Source: DYJE01 sp041660385
GTDB taxonomy: Bacteria > Desulfobacterota > Desulfobacteria > Desulfobacterales > Desulfolunaceae
Assembly (NCBI GenBank): GCA_041660385.1
Contig: JBAZWJ010000036.1
Coordinates: 1-64,000, forward strand
DNA: 64,000 nt
Direction of reading: 5' to 3'
Both the position numbers and the translations under genes were made by a program. A model generated the notes under the pieces. It did not search any database. It was given only the letters and a program-made list of their open reading frames with translations, and had not been told where the DNA came from. This document shows, piece by piece, positions 26,101 through 33,808 of the stretch (its first letter is position 1; each line of letters opens with the position of its first letter).

Positions 26101-26640
26101 TCAGGTTATATCGGAAAGAAGTCGGCATATCTTTTCAAACTCGTCAAAATGGGGAACAAGGCAGGGATCTTTTGCCTGAACTTTATTTCGAAAATCAGAC
26201 AAAGCCATATACATAATATCCTCAACCTCTTCGGCCTGAATAACGAAATCCGAAAAAGGTATGTCTTTTAATACAAGATAGACATCATGGAGTTCGTTAT
26301 CGGTCAAAAGTCCTTTGTGATGGGAATAGCAACTCCGAACGGAAAAAAGAAACCGGATTTCAGAAGAGGGAATATGGATGCCCAGCTCTTCGGCGATTTC
26401 TTTTTCAGCGGTTTCAAGACTGGTGTCGCCGTGGGTGATGTGACCGGCGCAGGCCATGTCCCATAGACCAGGGTGGGTGTTCTTTGTTTTAGCCCGTTTC
26501 TGCAACAACAACTCATGGTGTGAATTCATAATCCACACATGGACGGTTCGGTGAAGCTCTCCGCTCCGGTGGACGGCCTTTCGGCCTTTAACTATACCCG
26601 TTGTTTCTCCATTCTCATCCAGAACATCAACATACTCCAT
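26101..26640 (-). CDS. NUDIX hydrolase (isopentenyl-isomerase/YfcD-like subgroup)
   Basis: 179 aa. N-terminal MEYVDVLDENGETTG and KGRKAVHRSGELHRTVHVWI are typical of the YfcD/IDI-like branch. The NUDIX box is GHITHGDTSLETAEKEIAEE continuing LGI; the usual first Glu is Asp and the usual Arg is Lys, while the metal-binding EIAEE core is intact. It hydrolyses nucleoside-diphosphate-linked or related compounds, substrate unknown. Six bases separate it from the upstream acyl-CoA dehydrogenase, so they are probably co-transcribed. Confidence 0.9.
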   Translation of the reverse strand: MEYVDVLDENGETTGIVKGRKAVHRSGELHRTVHVWIMNSHHELLLQKRAKTKNTHPGLWDMACAGHITHGDTSLETAEKEIAEELGIHIPSSEIRFLFSVRSCYSHHKGLLTDNELHDVYLVLKDIPFSDFVIQAEEVEDIMYMALSDFRNKVQAKDPCLVPHFDEFEKICRLLSDIT

Positions 26641-26646
26641 GACCCT

Positions 26647-27798
26647 TCACACTCCTTCCTGGGGATTATTGAAGAACAGGCTTCCGATTTTCATCTGCTT
26701 AAGCTCAGCCACTTGGCCTCCAATCCGGGATGACGCCGTCAGATCATCCAGTATGACCTTAAACAATGGAGAGGGTTCCACACCGGTGTTCCTTATGATC
26801 ATGTCGATCAGAACGAGGATATCTTTGACAAGATCCCGGAAATAAAGATGCAGGGATGAATTTTCTCTGTGCCCTTTTCCAGTGTCGATCATGCAGGCCG
26901 ATTCATAGGTGATGATTCGAGCGATATCCAGCATGATTTTCAGCTTACCCAGATCCAGGCTAAGATGGCTGTTCGGAATCGGAATTCTTTTTCTCAAGGC
27001 ATCGGTGATAAGAAGGGACAGTCTTTCAAGAGCTCCGGTCACTGGCCCCATCATCAAGGCATCTTCCAGTTCTCTGAACCTCAGAACGATGTCTTCATAC
27101 GCAGAACCTTCCCGGCCGATAACAGCGTCATCTGGAACTTCACAACGATCCATTTTTATGCCGCCATGGGTCGCCGGTTTGAAAAAGGGAATGGTAAGGG
27201 TGGATACGGTAAGGCCCTTGGCATCCTTTGGCACAATGAACGCCGAAAACCGTTTCCGGTCTGACTGACTTTCCGTAAAAGCAATCACCACGAAAAAATC
27301 GGCAATGGGGCCGTTGGTCAGGTATGTTTTTTCTCCGGTAAGAACAAAGCCGCCCCCTGTTCGTACCGCTTCTGTCTTGATGTGTTTGGGATGGGCGAAG
27401 GTTTTGGGTTCGGACACAGCGAGGCATCCCGTGATTTTACCACTGGCAAGGTCGGGAAGGTAGGTGTTTTTCTGAATGTCTGTCCCCAGATTTTCAATAA
27501 TGAAACGCGAAACAAGATGGTGGATAAGGAAGCTGAGGCACATCCCCAGGTTGCCGCTTTCCCGTGAAAGAGCAAGCGTTGCCAGGGAAATGTCCAGTGC
27601 CCGTTTCTCAAGTCCGCCATAGGCCTTTGATGTGGAAAGACCAAGCAGGCCCGCTTCGCCCATGCTCTTCCAGATACCCATGGGGAAAGATTTTAACTGA
27701 TGAAGTTTTTTTTCAGGCGGAAGATGCTGTCGTGCGAATTCAGAGACATCCGCCATCCAATCCGTTGCTTCTCTGTTCAATGCTGTGGCCATGGTCAA
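26647..27798 (-). CDS. Acyl-CoA dehydrogenase-like flavoprotein, divergent C-terminus
   Basis: 383 aa. The N-terminal and middle domains are typical (GEAGLLGLSTSKAYGG, GCLAVSEPKTF, VLTGEKTYLTNGPIADFFVV). The C-terminal helical domain does not show the YEGT-type segment with the catalytic Glu, nor the GG-rich adenine-binding motif, and ends QMKIGSLFFNNPQEGV. It may be a non-dehydrogenating member or use a Glu elsewhere. It may start at the first Met or at Met3. Operon with the NUDIX gene. Confidence 0.82.
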   Translation of the reverse strand: MTMATALNREATDWMADVSEFARQHLPPEKKLHQLKSFPMGIWKSMGEAGLLGLSTSKAYGGLEKRALDISLATLALSRESGNLGMCLSFLIHHLVSRFIIENLGTDIQKNTYLPDLASGKITGCLAVSEPKTFAHPKHIKTEAVRTGGGFVLTGEKTYLTNGPIADFFVVIAFTESQSDRKRFSAFIVPKDAKGLTVSTLTIPFFKPATHGGIKMDRCEVPDDAVIGREGSAYEDIVLRFRELEDALMMGPVTGALERLSLLITDALRKRIPIPNSHLSLDLGKLKIMLDIARIITYESACMIDTGKGHRENSSLHLYFRDLVKDILVLIDMIIRNTGVEPSPLFKVILDDLTASSRIGGQVAELKQMKIGSLFFNNPQEGV

Positions 27799-27963
27799 TC
27801 CCCTGATGTGCTTCTGGTCATGATATCCGGTTCGAAAGTCGATGAATCGAGTTCCTTATATCAGACAAAAAACGGGATGTCTATGCCATGGATTTATTAG
27901 CATAAAAGATCAAATGGGCGGACTTTGAATCCGCCAGGAGTCTGTTCATGGATTAAAAAAGTA

Positions 27964-29346
27964 TCAAATGATCAGATCCTCGATAAACTCAATGAGCTGG
28001 TTCAAGTTTCCGCAGGGCCTTACCTCATGGCAATGGGCTTTGTAAGCCCGCATCTCACTGTCGCCGGTTCCCCAGAATTTTTCCTGCTCGGGGTTCAGCC
28101 AGATCACCCGCTTGCACCGGTCACGCATGTCTCTTAGAATCAAGTCCTGAGGATTCATATGATTTGAGCGGGCGTCTCCGATGATGAGCAAGGTTGTTTT
28201 CTTGTCCAGTTCAGACATGTGCTTTCGCTTGAAATGCTGGAACGCCATGCCGTAATCCGTGGGTACGTAATAGTTCAGCGGAGCTTCGTTCATGATTTTT
28301 TCTATGGCTTCGTTAACGTCATGGTTCTTGAAAAAATCCGTGACTTCCGCCATGTCTGACACGAAAATATAGCTTTTGATTTTGCTGAAACATTCCTGGA
28401 GTGAATAAAGGATATTAAGCATGAACCGGGCCGTGGACCACACAGAGCCGGACACATCGCAAAGGGCCACGATTTTTCCTTTTCTAAGCGGCCTGTCCTT
28501 GAAAATGATTTCCATGGGAATGCCCAGGTACTTGCCCGAACGCCGAAGCGTTTTTTTGATGTCGATCACGCCACGGTTGCTGATGGAAAAGCGCAAGGTG
28601 GCAATTTCTTCCAGTTTTTTCACAAGCTTCCAGATCACGTCCCGGACTTCTTCGATCTCCTCCTGGCTCAGGGACGAGAAGGGCACTTCACCGACCTGCT
28701 TGTATTTCTTATCGTAGTTTTTAACTTCCTTAAGACCGTAATTGTCGGGCCGAGGTTCGTCGTTGAGGAGGGCAAGGGCGTTGTCCAGTTTTTCGTTCAG
28801 GGAGTCGTTGATTTTCCTTGAACTGTCCTTGTCGATCACGGCGTGGTTTCCGCCTTGAAACGAAAGAATCTTGTTTTTCATCCGATTGATTTTCAGCATG
28901 ACCTGAAGACGGCTGGCGAGCTGGCTCATGTTTGAACGAAGCGCCCGTGAGGCCTGTTCTTCCTGTGTTTGGATGCGATGGACCTCTTCCACCAATCCCA
29001 TGGGATCTCCTTCCAGAAAATCCGTTAGGGCCTTGCCCAACCTGTCGTCCGATTCCTCTTCCCTCAGCATGTCGAGAACGGCCCGTATCTGTTCCGATTC
29101 CGGGTCATGGGTCACACGGGAAAGATCGCGCTGCATTTCATGGAAGAAAAGGTGGTACATCTGCTCAAACCGGCTCTGCTCCCGCCTGCTTTTGGCAAAA
29201 TTGGACTTGAGGACAAGCTTGAATTCCTCTTCGTCAAGGGGATTGATCAGATCAAGCTGACTCACGCAGTCCAGGACTTCCGCCGTTGAAATACGAAGGT
29301 CGGCGGCCCTGCAACAGGACACGAATCTCAATGTCAGTTTGACCAT
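27964..29346 (-). CDS. VWA-domain protein, CoxE-like
   Basis: 460 aa. The C-terminal half is a von Willebrand A domain with an intact MIDAS motif DVSGSVWS (near residue 303) and TLLIIGDARS. The N-terminal half is helical and charged, as in CoxE/YehP-type proteins. It is the usual partner of MoxR AAA+ ATPases, forming chaperone-like complexes that insert metal or activate target enzymes. Its start lies one base beyond the moxR stop, so translation is probably coupled. The target enzyme is not encoded beside it. Confidence 0.9.
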   Translation of the reverse strand: MVKLTLRFVSCCRAADLRISTAEVLDCVSQLDLINPLDEEEFKLVLKSNFAKSRREQSRFEQMYHLFFHEMQRDLSRVTHDPESEQIRAVLDMLREEESDDRLGKALTDFLEGDPMGLVEEVHRIQTQEEQASRALRSNMSQLASRLQVMLKINRMKNKILSFQGGNHAVIDKDSSRKINDSLNEKLDNALALLNDEPRPDNYGLKEVKNYDKKYKQVGEVPFSSLSQEEIEEVRDVIWKLVKKLEEIATLRFSISNRGVIDIKKTLRRSGKYLGIPMEIIFKDRPLRKGKIVALCDVSGSVWSTARFMLNILYSLQECFSKIKSYIFVSDMAEVTDFFKNHDVNEAIEKIMNEAPLNYYVPTDYGMAFQHFKRKHMSELDKKTTLLIIGDARSNHMNPQDLILRDMRDRCKRVIWLNPEQEKFWGTGDSEMRAYKAHCHEVRPCGNLNQLIEFIEDLII

Positions 29347-29347
29347 G

Positions 29348-30259
29348 TCAGTCTTTTACCACCTTGAGGATATTTTTTCTCACCACCTCGTAATCGGATT
29401 TGTGCTTGCAGATGGTATTCAAAGTCTCCGACACGATTTCGGGGGAAAGATCTTCGATCTGGAGAATCACCAGGGAATTCGCCCAATCCAGGGTTTCCGA
29501 AATGCAGGGCCGTTTTTTCAAATCCAGATCCCTGATCCGGGCCACCATGCGGACCATTTTCCGCAACAGTTTTTCATCCATTCCCGGAAGTTTCATTTTT
29601 ACAATGTGAACCTCCGTTTCCATGGCCGGATAGTCGATGTAAAGGTGGATACAGCGGCGTTTCAAAGCGTCGCTCATATCGCGGTAATTGTTGGAGGTCA
29701 AAAACACGAAGGGATGGGTTTTGGCCTTGAGGGTTCCTATTTCCGGGATAGTCACCTGGAAATCACTGAGAAGCTCCAGAAGAAAAGCCTCAAATTCCGG
29801 ATCGGATTTGTCCACTTCATCGATGAGAAGCACCACAGGCTTTTCAGAGCGAATGGCCGTAAGAAGGGGTCGTGTCTGGATAAAACGTTCTGAGAAAAAG
29901 GCGTCCTCATGCTCCGCGATCTGATCCACAGCTTCTTTGAGAGTGGCTGTTTGGGCAACCACATCGTGGATTTTTTCCTTGACCATCTGGGTGTACAGAA
30001 GCTGTTTTGCGTATTCCCATTCATAAAGGGCTTTGCTTTCATCAAGCCCCTCATAACACTGCAAGCGGATCATTTCCCGCCCCAGGCATTTGGCCACACT
30101 TTTGGCCAGCTCTGTTTTACCGACCCCTGCGGGTCCTTCAACCAGTATGGGTTTCTTTGTGGCCTGGGCCAGAAAAACCACCGTCGAAATTTCCCTCGAT
30201 GAGATGTATTTCACCCCTTCGAGCCTCTCCATGACATCCTGAACGCTTTGAAAATCCAT
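29348..30259 (-). CDS. MoxR-family AAA+ ATPase
   Basis: 303 aa. Walker A GPAGVGKTELAKS (about 39-51), Walker B VVLLIDEVDKSDPEFEAF, sensor 1 FLTSNNYRDMSDALKRRC with an Arg finger. It belongs to the CoxD/MoxR group, which with VWA proteins remodels or matures metalloenzymes. Upstream member of the moxR-VWA pair. Confidence 0.93.
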   Translation of the reverse strand: MDFQSVQDVMERLEGVKYISSREISTVVFLAQATKKPILVEGPAGVGKTELAKSVAKCLGREMIRLQCYEGLDESKALYEWEYAKQLLYTQMVKEKIHDVVAQTATLKEAVDQIAEHEDAFFSERFIQTRPLLTAIRSEKPVVLLIDEVDKSDPEFEAFLLELLSDFQVTIPEIGTLKAKTHPFVFLTSNNYRDMSDALKRRCIHLYIDYPAMETEVHIVKMKLPGMDEKLLRKMVRMVARIRDLDLKKRPCISETLDWANSLVILQIEDLSPEIVSETLNTICKHKSDYEVVRKNILKVVKD

Positions 30260-30478
30260 GTTCGCCTTTCCCCTGGCTTTATGTATGTGCCGTAATGCGG
30301 GATCGCCACCAAAAACCGACCCACGCTGCCATCCCTTTCGTACCGGATATTTCCAGTTACGTTATCTTCAGGTTGACGACGGCAATCCTGTAAAACCAGT
30401 AAAATTATCAGGTATGGTGTCAATGGGCAAGGAAAAATCCTGATGGATTTTGATTAATAATCTTTATGTATAGACATC

Positions 30479-31159
30479 TTATAGCGAAACAGGCAGCATT
30501 CCCTGCTCTCTGAATGAAAACAGGTCATTGCCTGCGATGATCACATGATCAAGAACGTTTATTCCAAGGATCTCTCCGGCTTTGCAGAGGCGGTCCGTCA
30601 CCAGGATATCATCTTTGCTGGGATCTCGGACTCCTGAGGGGTGGTTGTGGACAAAAATCACTGAAGCGGCCCGGTCCGAAATAGCGTCGGCGAAAACTTC
30701 TCTGGGGTGGACCTGGCTGGAGTTCAATAATCCGATGGTGATGGTCCTTATGGCGATCACTTCGTTTGCTCCCGATAGGGAAAGGCACATGAAATGTTCC
30801 TGCTTCTTTGTAGAAATATGGGCAACCAGTGGGTAGAGATCCTTGGCATTCCGGATCACCAGCGATTTCTTCTCCAGCCTTCTGCGGGAAAACTCAAAGG
30901 CTGCTGCAAGCTGACAGGCTTTGGCCGGGCCTACTCCGTCAATAGCTGTAAGATCCTGAACCGTTGGAATCGAGTGTTCGTCGTAAATGGAAAGAATTCG
31001 TTTGGAAAGGTCAAGAACGCCGAGCCCCTTATTCCCGCTGCCAAGAATCAGAGCCACCAGTTCTATGTCTGAAAGGGCCTCCGGTCCTTTGGCGATCATT
31101 TTTTCCCTGGGTTTGTCAATATCCGGTATGTCTTTGAGATTTTTCACGTCACAATACAT
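30479..31159 (-). CDS. radC: RadC-family JAB/MPN domain protein
   Basis: 226 aa. The N-terminal UPF0758 HhH segment (REKMIAKGPEALSDIELVAL; LTAIDGVGPAKACQLAAAFE) is followed by a JAB1/MPN+ metal-binding domain with FVHNHPSGVRDPSKDD, the HxHx7-10D signature. The family was named after a radC allele, but a repair function is not established. It lies 23 bases downstream of tatC and is probably in the tat operon. Confidence 0.93.
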   Translation of the reverse strand: MYCDVKNLKDIPDIDKPREKMIAKGPEALSDIELVALILGSGNKGLGVLDLSKRILSIYDEHSIPTVQDLTAIDGVGPAKACQLAAAFEFSRRRLEKKSLVIRNAKDLYPLVAHISTKKQEHFMCLSLSGANEVIAIRTITIGLLNSSQVHPREVFADAISDRAASVIFVHNHPSGVRDPSKDDILVTDRLCKAGEILGINVLDHVIIAGNDLFSFREQGMLPVSL

Positions 31160-31182
31160 CCATGGTCAAGGGAAACCTTCAT

Positions 31183-31998
31183 TTATTCGGGATCGACCTT
31201 TTTCAATGACTTTTCTTCTTCGGCGTCATCACCCTTGGCCTCTTGTTCATCCTCAGAATCCGCCATCGGTTTTCTGCCGAAAATTCTGGCACCGATGATG
31301 CTGATTTCGTAGAGAACAATCAGGGGACCGGCCATCAAAACCTGGCTCACCACATCGGGAGACGGGGTGAGTATGGCACCGATGATAAAAGCGAGAACAA
31401 TGGCATACTTCCTGTTTTTCTTCAGAAAATCGGCTGTGGTTATCCCCAGGGCTGCCATGCCTGTGAGAACGATGGGAAGCTCAAAAACCAGACCAAAAGC
31501 CAGCAGCATTTTCGAGGTCAGGCCCAGATATTCTTTCATGGAAGGCATGGCCTGAATCGTATCCGATGAAAAACCGACGAAAAACTTGTATCCGACCGGA
31601 AGAACAATGTAATACCCGAAAAGAGAACCTCCAGCGAAAAAGAAGAAAGACAGAATGATGATCGGGATGAGAAACATACGCTCTTTTTTGTATAGACCCG
31701 GTGCCACGAACATCCAGAACTGGTAGATTATCACCGGAGACGCTGCCAAAAGGCCGGTGATGAATGCCACCTTGAGGTAGGTGAAAAATGCTTCGGGCAG
31801 CCCCGTGTATATGAGCTTTCCATTGGGTGGCAATGCCTTGATCAATGGGAGGGTCAGAATATCGAACAGCTTTTCCTTGTACCCATATGCAACGCCCGTT
31901 CCGATCAGAACGGCAATAGAGCAACGGATAAGGCGCGTTCGCAACTCTTCAAGATGGGCCGTGAAAGGAATCTTCTCTTCATCGTCGCGATCGGTCAT
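31183..31998 (-). CDS. tatC: Sec-independent protein translocase TatC
   Basis: 271-aa inner-membrane receptor for twin-arginine signals. It begins IPFTAHLEELRTRLIRC (the conserved cytoplasmic N-terminus with HLEELR) and has six hydrophobic helices; FELPIVLTGMAALGI and ILTPSPDVVSQVLMAGPLI are conserved. The C-terminal tail is unusually acidic/charged (SEDEQEAKGDDAEEEKS). Overlaps the preceding tatB-like gene by four bases. Confidence 0.96.
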   Translation of the reverse strand: MTDRDDEEKIPFTAHLEELRTRLIRCSIAVLIGTGVAYGYKEKLFDILTLPLIKALPPNGKLIYTGLPEAFFTYLKVAFITGLLAASPVIIYQFWMFVAPGLYKKERMFLIPIIILSFFFFAGGSLFGYYIVLPVGYKFFVGFSSDTIQAMPSMKEYLGLTSKMLLAFGLVFELPIVLTGMAALGITTADFLKKNRKYAIVLAFIIGAILTPSPDVVSQVLMAGPLIVLYEISIIGARIFGRKPMADSEDEQEAKGDDAEEEKSLKKVDPE

Positions 31999-32294
31999 GA
32001 TGGCTTTTCCGTGTCTTCGCTTTTTATTGACGATTCAGACGCTGGAGTTTCAGGCGTTTCCTTTGAGGGGATGTCAACAACTTCTGTCCGGTCCTTGGAA
32101 TAAATATCAATGGGTTTATAACTCGGAGGGGGATCTGTGACCGATATGGACTCTTTAAAATCATTCGTCGCCCTCTTGAACTCGCCCATGGCTTTGCCCA
32201 GTGATTTGGCGATTTCAGGAAGTTTTTTCGGTCCGATGACGATCAAAGCGATAACAAGAATTACGAGTATTTCCGACATGCCCATACCAAACAT
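31995..32294 (-). CDS. tatB: TatA/TatB-type translocase subunit
   Basis: 99 aa. One N-terminal helix with Glu (MSEILVILVIALIVIGPKKL), then the amphipathic helix PEIAKSLGKAMGEFKRATND. The opening MFGMGMSEIL and GPKKLPE look more TatB- than TatA-like. A Pro/Ser-rich tail follows. The TatB name is an inference; a separate TatA may be elsewhere. ATGA overlap with tatC. Confidence 0.88.
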   Translation of the reverse strand: MFGMGMSEILVILVIALIVIGPKKLPEIAKSLGKAMGEFKRATNDFKESISVTDPPPSYKPIDIYSKDRTEVVDIPSKETPETPASESSIKSEDTEKPS

Positions 32295-32422
32295 AACTAT
32301 CTCCTGATATTGTGAACTACCATTTCCCTGAATGAATCCTAAACAAAAACCAAGTTAATGATAAATCCCGTGATTATGGATTTGGACATGCAGCCATCAT
32401 TGTTTCAAATCCGGTCCTGGGA

Positions 32423-32451
32423 TTTGTACTTATTTTAATTTGCACTGTCAA
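32423..32451 (-). promoter_or_regulatory. Promoter of the tatB-tatC-radC operon
   Basis: Minus strand: -35 TTGACA (32446-32451), exact 17-base spacer, -10 TACAAA (32423-32428). It lies about 130 bases upstream of the tatB start, giving a long leader. Confidence 0.6.
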
Positions 32452-32560
32452 GATCAAGAGTTGCCGCATGATCAAACCCTTTAACAACCCTTCCTCAAAA
32501 CAGCTTTGTTATTTGACAGGTGATGCGGGATGTATTAGTCATGAATGACGTTTCTGGTGC

Positions 32561-33427
32561 ATGTTGAATATGACATCACCCTCATTCATAATAAAAACCG
32601 GCGGCCATCCGGCCGTCACATTGGGAGTTGACGAATCAGCCATGACGATTCAATCGGTAAAACGAGCCATTGATATCCTGACACTTTTCTCTCCGGAGCG
32701 GCCACGACTTGGCATCACAGATATCAGCAAGATGATGAAACTGCCCAAACCCACGGTTCACGGTCTTGTTCAGACATTGATTGACCAGGACTTCCTGATC
32801 AGAGACAAAGAAACCCGAAAATATTCACTGGGGCTGAAACTTTATGAACTGGGGCTCTTTCTATCGGGAACGCTGAAAATTAACCAAGTGGGCGGTGGTC
32901 CGGCCCAGCGGTTATCCGTCAAAACAGGTCTTATGGTCAGGCTTGCCATCTGGGATAAAGACAAGGTGCTCATCACCATGAACCTTTTTCCCACGATAGA
33001 TGACTCGATGTTTTTCCGTCAACTGGGTTTAGGGCCTCGTGTTCCGGCCCACTGTTCTGCCGTGGGAAAAGTGATCCTGTCGACCTTTGGCCCTGAGCGG
33101 CAAAAAGCCTTTTTTAATCAGGCAAACCTCACAAAGCACACCCCAAAAACCATCGTTCAGGAAGACGAACTTCTTATTGAACTGGCGAATATAACAAAAA
33201 CCGGAATTAGCAGGGAATGTGAAGAGTACCTTAAAGGACTATCCTGTATTGGTGCTGCTATCTATGATGACAGTTGCGAAGCCGTGGCAGCCATAAGCAT
33301 TTCAGGCAATGTGGATATGCTGAACAGACCAGATCTCGGCGAACTGTCCGGTCATCTCATCCAGACTGCCGCAGAAATATCCGTTAGTCTTGGTTGCCCA
33401 CCATCCTGCATCATGGGTCGTTCTTAG
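32561..33427 (+). CDS. IclR-family transcriptional regulator
   Basis: 288 aa if started at 32561, or 261 from ATG 32642, where MTIQSVKRAIDILTLF is the typical IclR opening; neither has a strong ribosome site. The winged HTH includes LGITDISKMMKLPKPTVHGL; the effector domain has FFRQLGLGPRVPAHCSAVGK and GISRECEEYLKGLSCIGAAI. Such regulators control small-molecule catabolism. It precedes an assembly gap, so its downstream target is uncertain. The stop codon TAG (33425-33427) borders the inverted repeat at 33427. Confidence 0.92.
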   Translation: MLNMTSPSFIIKTGGHPAVTLGVDESAMTIQSVKRAIDILTLFSPERPRLGITDISKMMKLPKPTVHGLVQTLIDQDFLIRDKETRKYSLGLKLYELGLFLSGTLKINQVGGGPAQRLSVKTGLMVRLAIWDKDKVLITMNLFPTIDDSMFFRQLGLGPRVPAHCSAVGKVILSTFGPERQKAFFNQANLTKHTPKTIVQEDELLIELANITKTGISRECEEYLKGLSCIGAAIYDDSCEAVAAISISGNVDMLNRPDLGELSGHLIQTAAEISVSLGCPPSCIMGRS

Positions 33428-33567
33428 GGACTCGGAAAATATTAATTTACCATCACGCATCCCGCCTTCAGGTCATANNNNNNNNNNCGGTCTTGAGAGC
33501 GAAGCCCGTGCAAAATCTGCCTCTGAATCCGGGCGCGATCCAGGTAAATTAATATTTTCCGAGCCCC
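33427..33567. repeat. Inverted repeat surrounding an assembly gap
   Basis: 25-bp arms at 33427-33451 and 33543-33567 are complementary with one mismatch (core CGGAAAATATTAATTTACC). Inside them the similarity continues more weakly. The ten Ns at 33478-33487 lie between them, so the true inner length is unknown. The hairpin probably caused the assembly break. Confidence 0.8.
33478..33487. other. Run of 10 Ns (assembly gap)
   Basis: Ten consecutive N characters mark a scaffold join or estimated gap. The real distance and contents between the flanks are not known, so the linkage of the two halves of this window depends on the scaffolding. The bases from 33568 to 33808 show no convincing gene. 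Confidence 0.97.
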
Positions 33568-33808
33568 TTAAGACCGGTGATTGTTCATATCCCAAACCAT
33601 TCTACCGACAGGCCGTTCGATGGGGCGGCTTGTTCGTTCTGAACCCCATTATGTTTTTGTCTACAATACACAATTTCCATGTTTTTTCCTTTTTTTATTG
33701 AAATTGTCGAACCGATGTGCAATTTTCAAAACAATAATTTAGCGGTCGTTTAATATTCTGCAAAAACCGCCTTGAAAGTGAAAATCGCTGCCCCAAATAA
33801 ACGGTCCG

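Noticed and set aside
33390..33701. Open frame running through the N gap
   Set aside because: It starts inside the IclR gene, crosses unknown bases and covers the inverted repeat; not credible as a gene.
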